In this document: positions 36,100 through 44,848 of the stretch, piece after piece
Layout of the letters: each line of letters begins with the position of its first letter
How positions within the stretch are numbered: the first letter of the stretch is position 1
Source of the DNA: Candidatus Thiodiazotropha sp. (ex Codakia rugifera)
Lineage (GTDB): Bacteria > Pseudomonadota > Gammaproteobacteria > Chromatiales > Chromatiaceae
Reading direction: 5' to 3'
DNA: 64,000 nucleotides
NCBI GenBank assembly: GCA_025656675.1
Contig: JAHXHN010000003.1
Coordinates: 124,001 to 188,000 of the forward strand
Made by a program: the position numbers and the translations under genes
The notes under the pieces: model-generated
The model's input: the letters and a program-made list of their open reading frames with translations, nothing else
What the model was told of the DNA's origin: nothing
Databases searched by the model: none

Positions 36100-37103
36100 G
36101 TCTGTTTGACAGGCTGCAACAAGCACCCTATCGCTTCGATTTCTATCAGGCGATGCGCAGGCTTGAATGTGCCTATCCAGAAGAGCCCAGGTTGAGTGAA
36201 TCATTGCATGCCAAACGCGATAGGATCCGACTCGGTCAGGATCCAACCATGGCCTTTCAACCCTCTACGCTCTGCTCATTCCGTCAAGGCAAGGGACAAA
36301 TACCTCCGCGTCTGGGGGTCTACTTTTTTGGGTTGTTCGGTCCGAATGGTCCGCTGCCACTGCATCTCACAGAGTATGTCCATGAACGCCTGCACAATGA
36401 CCACGATACCACCCAAGTCGGTTTTCTCGATCAGTTTCACCATCGCCTGCTAACCCTCTTTTACCGGGCTTGGGCCAACAGCCAGCCAACGGTCAGCTTC
36501 GACCGCCCGGATCGGGATAAATTCGGTAACTATTTGGGCTCTGTATTTGGTATCGGCTCACCCCACCTGCGTAACCGGGATGCCATGCCGGACCTGGCGA
36601 AATTGCACTATGCAGGACGGCTTGCCGATCAGACCCGGAATGCAGAGGGCCTGGAGGCCATCCTCCAGGATTTCTTTCAACTCCCTGTGCATATCGATGA
36701 ATTCATCGGGACCTGGATCGACCTGCCTGAAAACAGCCGTTGTCGGTTGGGTGAGTCGACAGACATCAGTGCCTTGGGTGCAACGATTATCCTTGGTGAC
36801 CGGATCTGGCAGGGACAACAGAAATTCCGCATCGTGATGGGTGCCATCAACTTTGCAGATTACCAGCGTATGTTGCCAGGCGGTGAGAGTCTGAAACGAC
36901 TGATCGCTGTGGTAAAAAACTATATCGGTGATGAACAGGACTGGGAATTGAACCTGATCTTGGAAGAAAAAGAGGTGCCACCGCTCTGTCTGAATGGTGA
37001 AAGCCGTTTGGGCTGGACGACCTGGCTTGCTCAAGAACCCCTGGGACGGGATGGTGATGACCTGTTCCTACATCCCAATGAAATTAGAGGTCTTCAGTCA
37101 TGA
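36063..37103 (+). CDS. tssG: T6SS baseplate protein TssG
   Basis: The 346-residue protein shows the TssG order: RFDFYQAMRRLECAYPEEPRLSES, RIRLGQDPTMAFQPSTL, VYFFGLFGPNGPLPLHLTEYVHERLHNDHDTTQVGFLDQFHHRLLTLFYRAWANSQPT, and the C-terminal WELNLILEEKEVPPLCLNGESRLGWTTWL. TssG joins TssF and TssE in the wedge. It overlaps tssF by 37 bases and tssH by the ATGA junction, which suggests coupled translation. Confidence 0.97.
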   Translation: MAGKAGSETNAIGLFDRLQQAPYRFDFYQAMRRLECAYPEEPRLSESLHAKRDRIRLGQDPTMAFQPSTLCSFRQGKGQIPPRLGVYFFGLFGPNGPLPLHLTEYVHERLHNDHDTTQVGFLDQFHHRLLTLFYRAWANSQPTVSFDRPDRDKFGNYLGSVFGIGSPHLRNRDAMPDLAKLHYAGRLADQTRNAEGLEAILQDFFQLPVHIDEFIGTWIDLPENSRCRLGESTDISALGATIILGDRIWQGQQKFRIVMGAINFADYQRMLPGGESLKRLIAVVKNYIGDEQDWELNLILEEKEVPPLCLNGESRLGWTTWLAQEPLGRDGDDLFLHPNEIRGLQS

Positions 37104-39838
37104 GCGAGATTAATCGTGCCGCCCTGTTTGGAAAGTTGAACAGCCTCGGTTACAAGGCCATAGAAAGTGCAACCGTATTCTGCAAAATGCGCGGCAATCC
37201 CTATGTGGAGCTGGTGCATTGGCTGCATCAGATTCTGCAGCTGCAGGACTCGGATCTACACCGTATCATCAAGCAATTCAATCTCGAACCTTCTCATCTG
37301 GCAAAGGACATTACCGAAACACTGGACTCCCTGCCCCGTGGCTCAACCTCGATTTCAGACCTATCCTCCCATGTGGAAGAGGCCACCGAGCGCGCCTGGG
37401 TGTATGGCACTTTGATGTTCAACGATGCTCAGGTACGCACTGGCTATCTGATCGTAGGTGTACTGAAAACCAATAGTCTTCGCAACGCCCTGCTACGGAT
37501 TTCCGACCAGTTCAAAAAGATCAGTGTCGATACATTGACCGACCGTTTCACTGAAGTGGTAGAGGGTTCTCCCGAACAGGCATTGCGCTCAAACGATGGT
37601 TTTCAGACCGGAGGTGGCGCTGCACCCGGCGAGGCCAGCGATGCTATCGCCCCCGCACAGATGGGCAAGCAACAAGCACTGCACCAGTTCTCGGTCGATC
37701 TGACTGAGCGAGCCAGAAATGGTGAAATCGATCCGATCGTCGGACGCGATGAGGAGATCCGACAGATCGTCGATATCCTGATGCGCCGCCGTCAGAACAA
37801 TCCGATCCTTACCGGTGAGGCCGGTGTGGGTAAGACAGCTGTTGTAGAGGGTTTCGCCCTGCATATCGCCCGTGGTGATGTACCGCCACCGCTCAAGGAT
37901 GTATCCCTGCGTGTACTGGATGTAGGATTACTGCAGGCCGGTGCCAGCATGAAAGGCGAGTTCGAGAATCGACTCAAACAGGTGATTGAGGAGGTCCAGT
38001 CTTCTGAAAAACCGATCATCCTCTTCATCGATGAAGCACATACCCTAATCGGGGCAGGTGGCAGTGCCGGTACCGGTGACGCTGCTAACCTGCTAAAACC
38101 GGCCCTCGCCCGGGGCACCTTGCGTACTGTCGCGGCCACCACATGGGCCGAGTACAAGAAGTATATCGAAAAGGACCCGGCCCTCACCCGACGTTTTCAG
38201 GTCGTCCAGGTCGATGAGCCGGATGAGGAGCGGGCCATCCGCATGATGCGCGGAATGGCATCGACCCTGGAAGAGCACCATCAGGTACAGATTTTGGATG
38301 AGGCTCTCGATGCCTCGGTCAGACTCTCCCACCGCTATATCCCTGCCCGTCAGTTACCCGATAAGTCAGTCAGTCTGTTGGATACCACCTGTGCCAGGGT
38401 CGCCATCAGTCAGGCCGCCGTACCGGCTGAGGTCGAAGACAGTCGACGCCGTATCGAGGCCCTGGAAACGGAGCAGCAGATTATCGGCCGGGAAAAGGCC
38501 ATCGGTATGGATACCGGGGAGCGTGAATCGGAGACGAGTGGGCAGCTGGAACAGGAGCGCACGCGTCTGGAACAGCTCACAGCACGTTGGGAGGTGGAGA
38601 AGACCCTGGTCGAAGAGGTGTTGCAGATACAAAACAAGTTGAAGGGGTTAAATGGTGACACTGGCGATGACGCCACCGATGAGTCGGGACAGGATACACC
38701 AGACACCGAGCAGGAGAGCACGGCGTCAGATGATTCGCCAGATGCGTCGGCTGAAGAACTGCTGAAACGCCTCACAGCACTCAAATCCGAGCTTGCCGGA
38801 CTACAGGAAGAGAGCCCCTTGATCCTCCCCAGTGTGGATGCTCAGGCAGTGGCCTCGGTAGTCGGCGACTGGACAGGGATACCCGTGGGCAGAATGGTTA
38901 AAAATGAGATCGAAACCATCCTCAATCTCAGCGATACGCTGGCAAAAAGGGTGATTGGTCAGGATCATGCGCTAAAGATGATCTCACGCCGAATCCAGAC
39001 CTCCCGCGCCAACCTGGACAACCCGAATAAACCGATCGGCGTGTTTATGCTCTGCGGTCCTTCCGGTGTAGGCAAGACTGAGACCGGACTGACCCTGGCC
39101 GAGTCACTTTACGGTGGCGAACAGAATGTCATCACCATCAATATGAGTGAATTCCAGGAAGCTCATACGGTCTCCACATTGAAGGGCGCTCCTCCGGGGT
39201 ATGTGGGATACGGCGAGGGGGGCATACTCACAGAAGCGGTTCGTCGCAAACCCTACAGTGTGGTACTTTTGGATGAGGTGGAAAAGGCCCACCCGGATGT
39301 ACATGAGATCTTCTTCCAGGTATTCGACAAGGGTTGGATGGAGGATGGCGAAGGGCGTCATATCGACTTCAAGAATACCCTGATCCTACTGACTTCGAAT
39401 GTGGGTACCGAGATGATCGATAATCTGTGCAAGGACCCGGAACTGATGCCGGAAACTGAGGCCATCGCCGCCTCCCTGCGCGATCCCCTGTTAAAGGTCT
39501 TCCCGGCTGCCCTGCTGGGCCGTCTGGTCGTGATCCCCTACTATCCGTTGAGTGATGAAATCCTCGCCAAGGTAGTACGTCTGCAACTGGGCAGAATCGA
39601 GAGGCGCATTCAGGAGAATCATGGCATACCGCTCACCTATGACGATGAAGTGATCAAACTGATCATCAGTCGTTGTACCGAGGTGGAAAGTGGCGCCAGA
39701 ATGGTAGATGCAATCCTCACCAACACGCTGCTCCCGGAAGTCAGCCGTCATCTATTGATCGAAAAGATGGAGGGACGACCGATTGGCAAAATCCATATTG
39801 GTGTGGAGAATGATGAATTCAACTATAACTTTTCCTAA
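37100..39838 (+). CDS. clpV: T6SS AAA+ unfoldase ClpV (TssH)
   Basis: This 912-residue ClpB-class protein has an N-domain of about 150 residues. The first AAA module has Walker A GEAGVGKTA (239-247) and Walker B IILFIDEAH. A coiled M-domain follows that contains an unusual acidic insertion (about 512-550, GDTGDDATDESGQDTP). The second AAA module has GPSGVGKTE (653-661) and VVLLDEVEKAHPDV. ClpV extracts TssC from contracted sheaths for recycling. The gene starts in the ATGA overlap with tssG. The acidic, Ser/Thr-rich insertion interrupts the middle domain and is not a usual family feature. Confidence 0.97.
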   Translation: MSEINRAALFGKLNSLGYKAIESATVFCKMRGNPYVELVHWLHQILQLQDSDLHRIIKQFNLEPSHLAKDITETLDSLPRGSTSISDLSSHVEEATERAWVYGTLMFNDAQVRTGYLIVGVLKTNSLRNALLRISDQFKKISVDTLTDRFTEVVEGSPEQALRSNDGFQTGGGAAPGEASDAIAPAQMGKQQALHQFSVDLTERARNGEIDPIVGRDEEIRQIVDILMRRRQNNPILTGEAGVGKTAVVEGFALHIARGDVPPPLKDVSLRVLDVGLLQAGASMKGEFENRLKQVIEEVQSSEKPIILFIDEAHTLIGAGGSAGTGDAANLLKPALARGTLRTVAATTWAEYKKYIEKDPALTRRFQVVQVDEPDEERAIRMMRGMASTLEEHHQVQILDEALDASVRLSHRYIPARQLPDKSVSLLDTTCARVAISQAAVPAEVEDSRRRIEALETEQQIIGREKAIGMDTGERESETSGQLEQERTRLEQLTARWEVEKTLVEEVLQIQNKLKGLNGDTGDDATDESGQDTPDTEQESTASDDSPDASAEELLKRLTALKSELAGLQEESPLILPSVDAQAVASVVGDWTGIPVGRMVKNEIETILNLSDTLAKRVIGQDHALKMISRRIQTSRANLDNPNKPIGVFMLCGPSGVGKTETGLTLAESLYGGEQNVITINMSEFQEAHTVSTLKGAPPGYVGYGEGGILTEAVRRKPYSVVLLDEVEKAHPDVHEIFFQVFDKGWMEDGEGRHIDFKNTLILLTSNVGTEMIDNLCKDPELMPETEAIAASLRDPLLKVFPAALLGRLVVIPYYPLSDEILAKVVRLQLGRIERRIQENHGIPLTYDDEVIKLIISRCTEVESGARMVDAILTNTLLPEVSRHLLIEKMEGRPIGKIHIGVENDEFNYNFS

Positions 39839-39874
39839 CCCTGACTATTCAATAGAGAGATAATCGACAGCCCC

Positions 39875-41410
39875 ATGTTTTCTGATAGCGGCAGTATGAA
39901 AATCACCCTTACGGTCACCCAGGTCGCCGGGACTATCCCGTCGCAATCCCTGTCGGTAACTTTTGATGAACAGGGTGGCACTATCGGACGCAGGGATGAG
40001 AATGACTGGGTATTACCCGACCCGGAACGGTTCATCTCCGGACGTCATGCCCAGGTGGATTTCAGTGAGGGCGCCTTTCACCTTACAGATGTCAGTTCCA
40101 ACGGGGTGTTTGTAAACCACTCAGCTCAACCACTCGGCATGGATAACCGGGTTGCCCTGCAGGATGGAGATATCATCAGCATAGGCGACTACGACATCGG
40201 CGTGTCATTACAGAAACCTGTCAGTCCAACCCTTGAATCGAATGGATTTGAAGGTTTGGATGACCCATTCGCACATATGGTGGATGAGAGTGCCGGACAG
40301 GAACTGGAGCAGGTCCTGTCTGAGCCTCCCGTTGAAATGCCGCAATCCGAACCTGTCATCGAAGAGCATTTCACACTCGAAGAGCCGCAAACGCCTAGTC
40401 TGGAGACGGACGAATCCTCCCTCGATATCGTACAATCCGGTCAACCCTCCCAAGCGGACCATACTTCAGACCTGAATGCCTACTTCAACCAACCGACTCC
40501 GATTCCTGAAGATTGGGATCTGGATGAGGACAACAGTGAACATGAGGTTGCACAGCACAGTGATCCTATACCGGAGATTATCCCGCCACTGGAAGAGCAG
40601 CCGATAGGGGATGTAATCCCTGCACCACCCACCGCTCAACCTGAACCGGCGGATCAGATGACACCACCTCCTGTCGTTAATCAGGAGGCGATCCCAAAGC
40701 CTGGGCAGAAGACAAGAGAGGTTGCGCCAACCCCGCCACAACCTCCCCTGAATGGACCAGTCCCAGCGCCATCCCCTGTTGCTACCGGTGATGAGGCTGC
40801 AATACGTAAGGCACTGGCTCAGGGTATGGGTATTCCTGAAGGCCATTTCGAGGCACTCCCCCTGCCGGCGTTGCTGGAAAACCTTGGCAAGGTACTACGA
40901 ACCAGCGTCGATGGCACAATGTCGATACTCCGCGCCAGAGCGCAAATGAAGGGGGAGTTTCGTATGTCGCAAACCATGATTCAACCGGTCGAGAACAACC
41001 CTTTGAAGTTCTCCATCAATATCGAGGAAGCCCTACGACATATCGTCAATCCCAATCCGAGCAGCGGATACCTCACCCCGCTGTTAGCATTTGAAGAGGC
41101 CCATGAAGATATTGAAGCGCATATGCTGGCAGTGATGGTTGGCATGCAGGCTGCGTTGCAGGTAGTACTGCAGCGCTTCAAACCTGAAATACTGGAACAA
41201 CGTCTGGGTCAACCCGCGCTGCTTGAGAAACTGCCTCTCTACAAACAGGCCAAAACATGGGAGCTGTTCACTAAACTCTACAGTGAGATCGCAAACGAAG
41301 CCGAGGATGATTTTCATCAGCTGTTCGGGCGTACCTTTTCTCAAGCCTATGAAGCACAGATTCGCCGTTTGGAATCTCTCAAACAATCAGACCCCGATCT
41401 ACCAAACTAA
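39875..41410 (+). CDS. tagH: FHA-domain T6SS protein (Fha/TagH)
   Basis: The protein has 511 residues. The FHA domain (about 28-105) shows GTIGRRDENDWVLPD, SGRHAQVDF and TDVSSNGVFVN, the phosphothreonine-binding loops. An acidic and proline-rich linker of about 200 residues follows. The C-terminal TagH/ImpI-type domain has FRMSQTMIQPVENNPLKFSINIEEALRHIV and GYLTPLLAFEEAHEDIEAHMLAVMVGMQAALQVVLQRF. In Pseudomonas H1-T6SS, Fha is phosphorylated by PpkA, dephosphorylated by PppA and triggers firing. Here pppA is in the same run of genes but no kinase is. ATG 39896 is an alternative start. Confidence 0.93.
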   Translation: MFSDSGSMKITLTVTQVAGTIPSQSLSVTFDEQGGTIGRRDENDWVLPDPERFISGRHAQVDFSEGAFHLTDVSSNGVFVNHSAQPLGMDNRVALQDGDIISIGDYDIGVSLQKPVSPTLESNGFEGLDDPFAHMVDESAGQELEQVLSEPPVEMPQSEPVIEEHFTLEEPQTPSLETDESSLDIVQSGQPSQADHTSDLNAYFNQPTPIPEDWDLDEDNSEHEVAQHSDPIPEIIPPLEEQPIGDVIPAPPTAQPEPADQMTPPPVVNQEAIPKPGQKTREVAPTPPQPPLNGPVPAPSPVATGDEAAIRKALAQGMGIPEGHFEALPLPALLENLGKVLRTSVDGTMSILRARAQMKGEFRMSQTMIQPVENNPLKFSINIEEALRHIVNPNPSSGYLTPLLAFEEAHEDIEAHMLAVMVGMQAALQVVLQRFKPEILEQRLGQPALLEKLPLYKQAKTWELFTKLYSEIANEAEDDFHQLFGRTFSQAYEAQIRRLESLKQSDPDLPN

Positions 41411-41424
41411 CAGGAAGCAAGCAG

Positions 41425-41886
41425 ATGAAAGCAATCATAAAAAATGGACTGCTCACCCTGGGACTCCTCTACCTGTTCCTGACAATGGGTTGCTCAAGTG
41501 TCTCCAGTGTCAAAGTTTCAATGAATGCGGACAAGAGCGTTAATCCCGACATCAACGGTCGTCCATCGCCAATTGTTGCACGAATCTACGAACTGAAATC
41601 ACTCAGCGTGTTTAACAACGCAGATTTCTTCAATCTGTTTGAGCAAGACGTTGCACTATTGGGTGAAGAGATGCTGATGCGTGATGAACTGCATTTCCAG
41701 CCCGGTGAAATAAAGACCCTGACACGGGATCTGCAACCAGATACACGATTCGTCGGTGTCATTGGCGCCTATCGTGATATCGAAAATGCCACCTGGCGCC
41801 GATCTATCGAGATCAACGTGCACGACGAAACAACCTTTGTGATAGAGTTTGGAAAGAGCGGCATCAATCTCCTGAAAAGTAAATAA
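41425..41886 (+). CDS. tssJ: T6SS outer-membrane lipoprotein TssJ
   Basis: The 153-residue protein has lipoprotein signal LLTLGLLYLFLTMGCSS with lipidated Cys23. The mature part has the TssJ sandwich pattern: NADKSVNPDINGRPSPIVARIYELKSLSVFNNADFFNLFEQDVALLGEEML, then ETKTLTRD-like KTLTRDLQPDTRFVGVIGAYRDIENATWR. TssJ anchors the TssL-TssM complex to the outer membrane. It starts 14 bases after tagH. Confidence 0.95.
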   Translation: MKAIIKNGLLTLGLLYLFLTMGCSSVSSVKVSMNADKSVNPDINGRPSPIVARIYELKSLSVFNNADFFNLFEQDVALLGEEMLMRDELHFQPGEIKTLTRDLQPDTRFVGVIGAYRDIENATWRRSIEINVHDETTFVIEFGKSGINLLKSK

Positions 41887-41908
41887 CTTACTACAAGAGC
41901 CGAATAAA

Positions 41909-43240
41909 ATGTCTTGGATGTCTAGGATTGTCTGGTCGGAGGGTATGTTCCTCAGACCGCACCACTTTCAGCAGCAGGAGCGTTTCCTGGAACACATGGT
42001 CCAGGCACGTTGTGCCGATCTGACACCCTTCAGCTGGGGATTCACCCATTTGAAGATCGACAGACAGGCGCTGGCCCTCGGCAGATTAGCGGTGGAGTCC
42101 TGCCGTGGTGTGTTACCCGACGGTACGACCTTCGATATCCCTGGGAACGACAATCCGCCTCCTCCACTGGACATCTCTGCAGATAACAAAGGGGCCATTA
42201 TCTATCTCGCCCTGCCTCTATCACGCCCCGGCATCGCCAATGTGCGATTTGATGATCAAGAAGAGGGATTGGAACGATATGTTGTCGATGAGATTGAAAC
42301 CAAAGATGGCATCGCAGGCTCTTCCAATAGCTCCACGCTACAGGTTGCAAAGCCTACGGTCAGACTAATGATCGGCTCGTCAGAGCTTGAAGAGTTCGCC
42401 CATCTGGCAGTTGCCAAGATTATCGAACGCCGCTCTGATGACATGCTGTTGTTGGATGAAGAGTTCATCCCACCCTGTCTTGACTGCGAAGTATCTACTC
42501 GACTTTCGGGCTATGTAAAAGAGATCGAGGGATTGCTACATCATCGTGCCGACGCTATCGCTTCGCGCATTGTAGATGGTGGCAAGGGCATTGCAGAGGT
42601 GGCTGACTTTATGATGTTACAGGTGGTGAATCGTTTTGAACCCCTCTACACACATTTCAGCAGTACCACACTGTTACATCCTGTCGCCTTTTATGAAGCG
42701 TCACTGCAATTGGCAGGCGAATTGGCCACCTTCACCAGCAGCAACAAGCGGCCGCCTGCATTCGCCATCTACCAGCACCAGGCACTACAGGAGACCTTCA
42801 CACCGCTGATACGCGAACTACGCCGTTCACTGAGCATGGTGTTGGAACAAAAGGCGGTGGCTATCCCCCTCGAAGAGCGAAAGTACGGTATCCGGGTTGC
42901 CGTTGTTCCGGATCGAAAACTGTTGAGCGATGCGGTATTTGTATTGGCGGTGAATGCCAACTTATCCGCAGACGCCTTGCAGCGGCGCTTTCCCAGTCAG
43001 ACAAAGATTGGACCTGTGGAGAAAATTCGCGACCTGGTCAATCTGCAACTGCCTGGTGTTGGCCTGCGTATTCTATCCGTCGCACCCAGACAAATTCCCT
43101 ATAACGCTGGCTTCAGCTACTTTGAGCTGGATAAGAACAATGAGTACTGGAATCTGCTTGAAACCTCAGGAGGATGTGCCATACATATAGGAGGTGAATT
43201 TCCGGGCCTGGAACTCGAACTGTGGGCAATTAAAAGGTAG
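41909..43240 (+). CDS. tssK: T6SS baseplate protein TssK
   Basis: This 443-residue protein starts with the family signature IVWSEGMFLRPHHFQQQERFLEHMV and WGFTHLKIDRQALALGRLAVE. The middle shows ADFMMLQVVNRFEPLYTHFSS and HPVAFYEASLQLAGELATF. The C-terminal part has FELDKNNEYWNLLETSGGCAIHIGGEFPGLELELWAIKR. TssK links the baseplate to the TssL cytoplasmic domain. It is placed between tssJ (22 bases) and tssL (6 bases). Confidence 0.97.
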   Translation: MSWMSRIVWSEGMFLRPHHFQQQERFLEHMVQARCADLTPFSWGFTHLKIDRQALALGRLAVESCRGVLPDGTTFDIPGNDNPPPPLDISADNKGAIIYLALPLSRPGIANVRFDDQEEGLERYVVDEIETKDGIAGSSNSSTLQVAKPTVRLMIGSSELEEFAHLAVAKIIERRSDDMLLLDEEFIPPCLDCEVSTRLSGYVKEIEGLLHHRADAIASRIVDGGKGIAEVADFMMLQVVNRFEPLYTHFSSTTLLHPVAFYEASLQLAGELATFTSSNKRPPAFAIYQHQALQETFTPLIRELRRSLSMVLEQKAVAIPLEERKYGIRVAVVPDRKLLSDAVFVLAVNANLSADALQRRFPSQTKIGPVEKIRDLVNLQLPGVGLRILSVAPRQIPYNAGFSYFELDKNNEYWNLLETSGGCAIHIGGEFPGLELELWAIKR

Positions 43241-43246
43241 TTAACG

Positions 43247-44569
43247 ATGGATCATGACGACCCATTTGGCATGAAGCCCAACGAGACAGGTGACCGTACC
43301 GTGATTCGCCCAAGACCGGGTGGAAAACGTCCTGCTCAGACACCCCAGCCGGCAACACAGACACCAAACGCATCGCCCCCACCCAGAACGACGGGTGTAC
43401 CAACCCTGCCGACACGTCAGGGCGCCAATAAACTGGAGATAGCGGCCTCATCACTGCTATCGCTATTGGGTCGCCTGCGCGATACGCCATCACATTCCGA
43501 TCCGGCAACACTTAAAAACAGTATTATAGAAAAGTTCAGAACATTCGAGCGCAAGGCACAGGACCTTGGGGTGGATAAGGAAACGACCTTTTGGGCGCGC
43601 TATGTTTTATGTACCGCTATCGATGAAATGGTCCTCTCAACCCCTTGGGGTAACCAGAGTTTCTGGCGTGATCAAAGTCTGCTTGTGAGCCTGCATAACG
43701 AGGCCTGGGGCGGCGAGAAATTTTTCCAGCTATTGCAGAAACTATTACAGAATCCTGCCAAAAACATCGAGCTGCTTGAGTTGATGTATATCTGTCTTTC
43801 GTTCGGTTTCGAAGGCCGTTTTCGTCCGCTGCCAGATGGGTATGCTCAATTACAGACGTTGCGCGACAATCTCTATCGTACCATCCGCAATCATCATGAT
43901 GAGTATGACCATGATCTCTCCAGTAACTGGAAAGGGGTCTACCTCAAGCAGAATGCGCTGGTTCAATATGTCCCTCTATGGGTGGTACTGGCTGTCTCCG
44001 GCGTGTTACTGCTGTTGATGTTCTTTGGTTTCAATCTCAGCCTGAATGTGAAATCGGATCCTGTCCACGCAGAACTGCACAACATTGCACGTAACGTACA
44101 GACTGTTGTGGAGCGTAAACCACCGCCAGCACCTGAGCCGGAGCTTACCCTGCGAATCTTGCTGGCGAACGAAATCTCCCAGGGTAAGGTCAGTGTAGAA
44201 GAGGATTATGCCGAGGGTAGTGTGAGTATTGCCGGTGATGGCCTGTTTGCTTCAGGCAGTGTCGATGTGAGCGACCAGTTTCTACCCCTGTTAAATCGTA
44301 TTGCAGCGGCAATGGATAAACTCGACGGCGAGATTCTGGTGGCAGGGCATACCGACAACGTACCCATCCGCAGCCTACGTTATCCCTCCAACTGGCACCT
44401 CTCCCGGGCTCGTGCTGAATCGGTGGCAAAGATTATGGCCCTTGATCTCGCCCTGCCGGGCCGGATACAGAGCGAAGGAAGAGGTTCTGCGGAACCCCTG
44501 GCATCCAATGACACCAAGGAGGGTCGAGCACGCAATCGTCGTGTGGAGATCACCCTGATAAAACCATAG
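43247..44569 (+). CDS. tssL: T6SS inner-membrane protein TssL (DotU) with C-terminal OmpA domain
   Basis: The protein has 440 residues. After a proline-rich N-terminal tail, the DotU domain (about 65-240) shows ASSLLSLLGRLRDT, FWARYVLCTAIDEMVLSTPWG, WGGEKFFQLLQKLLQNP and LELMYICLSFGFEGRFR. One membrane helix (about 241-266) leads to the periplasm. There an OmpA/peptidoglycan-binding domain carries ILVAGHTDNVPI, NWHLSRARAESVAKIM and EGRASNRRVEI-like NRRVEI. This is the extended TssL type that holds peptidoglycan itself. The next gene, tssM, is separated by a MITE-like element. Confidence 0.96.
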   Translation: MDHDDPFGMKPNETGDRTVIRPRPGGKRPAQTPQPATQTPNASPPPRTTGVPTLPTRQGANKLEIAASSLLSLLGRLRDTPSHSDPATLKNSIIEKFRTFERKAQDLGVDKETTFWARYVLCTAIDEMVLSTPWGNQSFWRDQSLLVSLHNEAWGGEKFFQLLQKLLQNPAKNIELLELMYICLSFGFEGRFRPLPDGYAQLQTLRDNLYRTIRNHHDEYDHDLSSNWKGVYLKQNALVQYVPLWVVLAVSGVLLLLMFFGFNLSLNVKSDPVHAELHNIARNVQTVVERKPPPAPEPELTLRILLANEISQGKVSVEEDYAEGSVSIAGDGLFASGSVDVSDQFLPLLNRIAAAMDKLDGEILVAGHTDNVPIRSLRYPSNWHLSRARAESVAKIMALDLALPGRIQSEGRGSAEPLASNDTKEGRARNRRVEITLIKP

Positions 44570-44576
44570 GTATTAT

Positions 44577-44842
44577 AGTGCACCTCGTCATAGATTCTGC
44601 ACCATTCAGAGCCAGCCCAATGCGCCAGGTCAAGGCGTGGCTCGCAGGGAATGACATGCCCTTTCCAAGGGCCGCAACGCAGAACTGGTGCATTGGGGTG
44701 GCTCCCTTCGGGCGGGTCTGCAAGGGGCCATCCACTGCGTTATGCCTCTTGGAAAGGACCAGGCCATTCCCGGCGAGGCATGCCTTGTGGCTAGCCCCTT
44801 GCAGACCCGCTGAATGGTACAGAATCTATGACGAGGTACACT
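44577..44842. mobile_element. MITE-like palindromic element between tssL and tssM
   Basis: The ends at 44577-44608 and 44811-44842 are inverted repeats of 32 bases with two mismatches. Inside, a second long inverted pair (about 44631-44682 with 44735-44787) and a short repeated GCGGGTCTGCAAGGGG motif make nearly the whole 266 bp self-complementary. There is no coding capacity. This fits a non-autonomous miniature transposable element or a large palindromic repeat. No clear target duplication was seen. Its right end supplies GAGG upstream of the tssM start. Confidence 0.75.
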
Positions 44843-44848
44843 TGTAAC

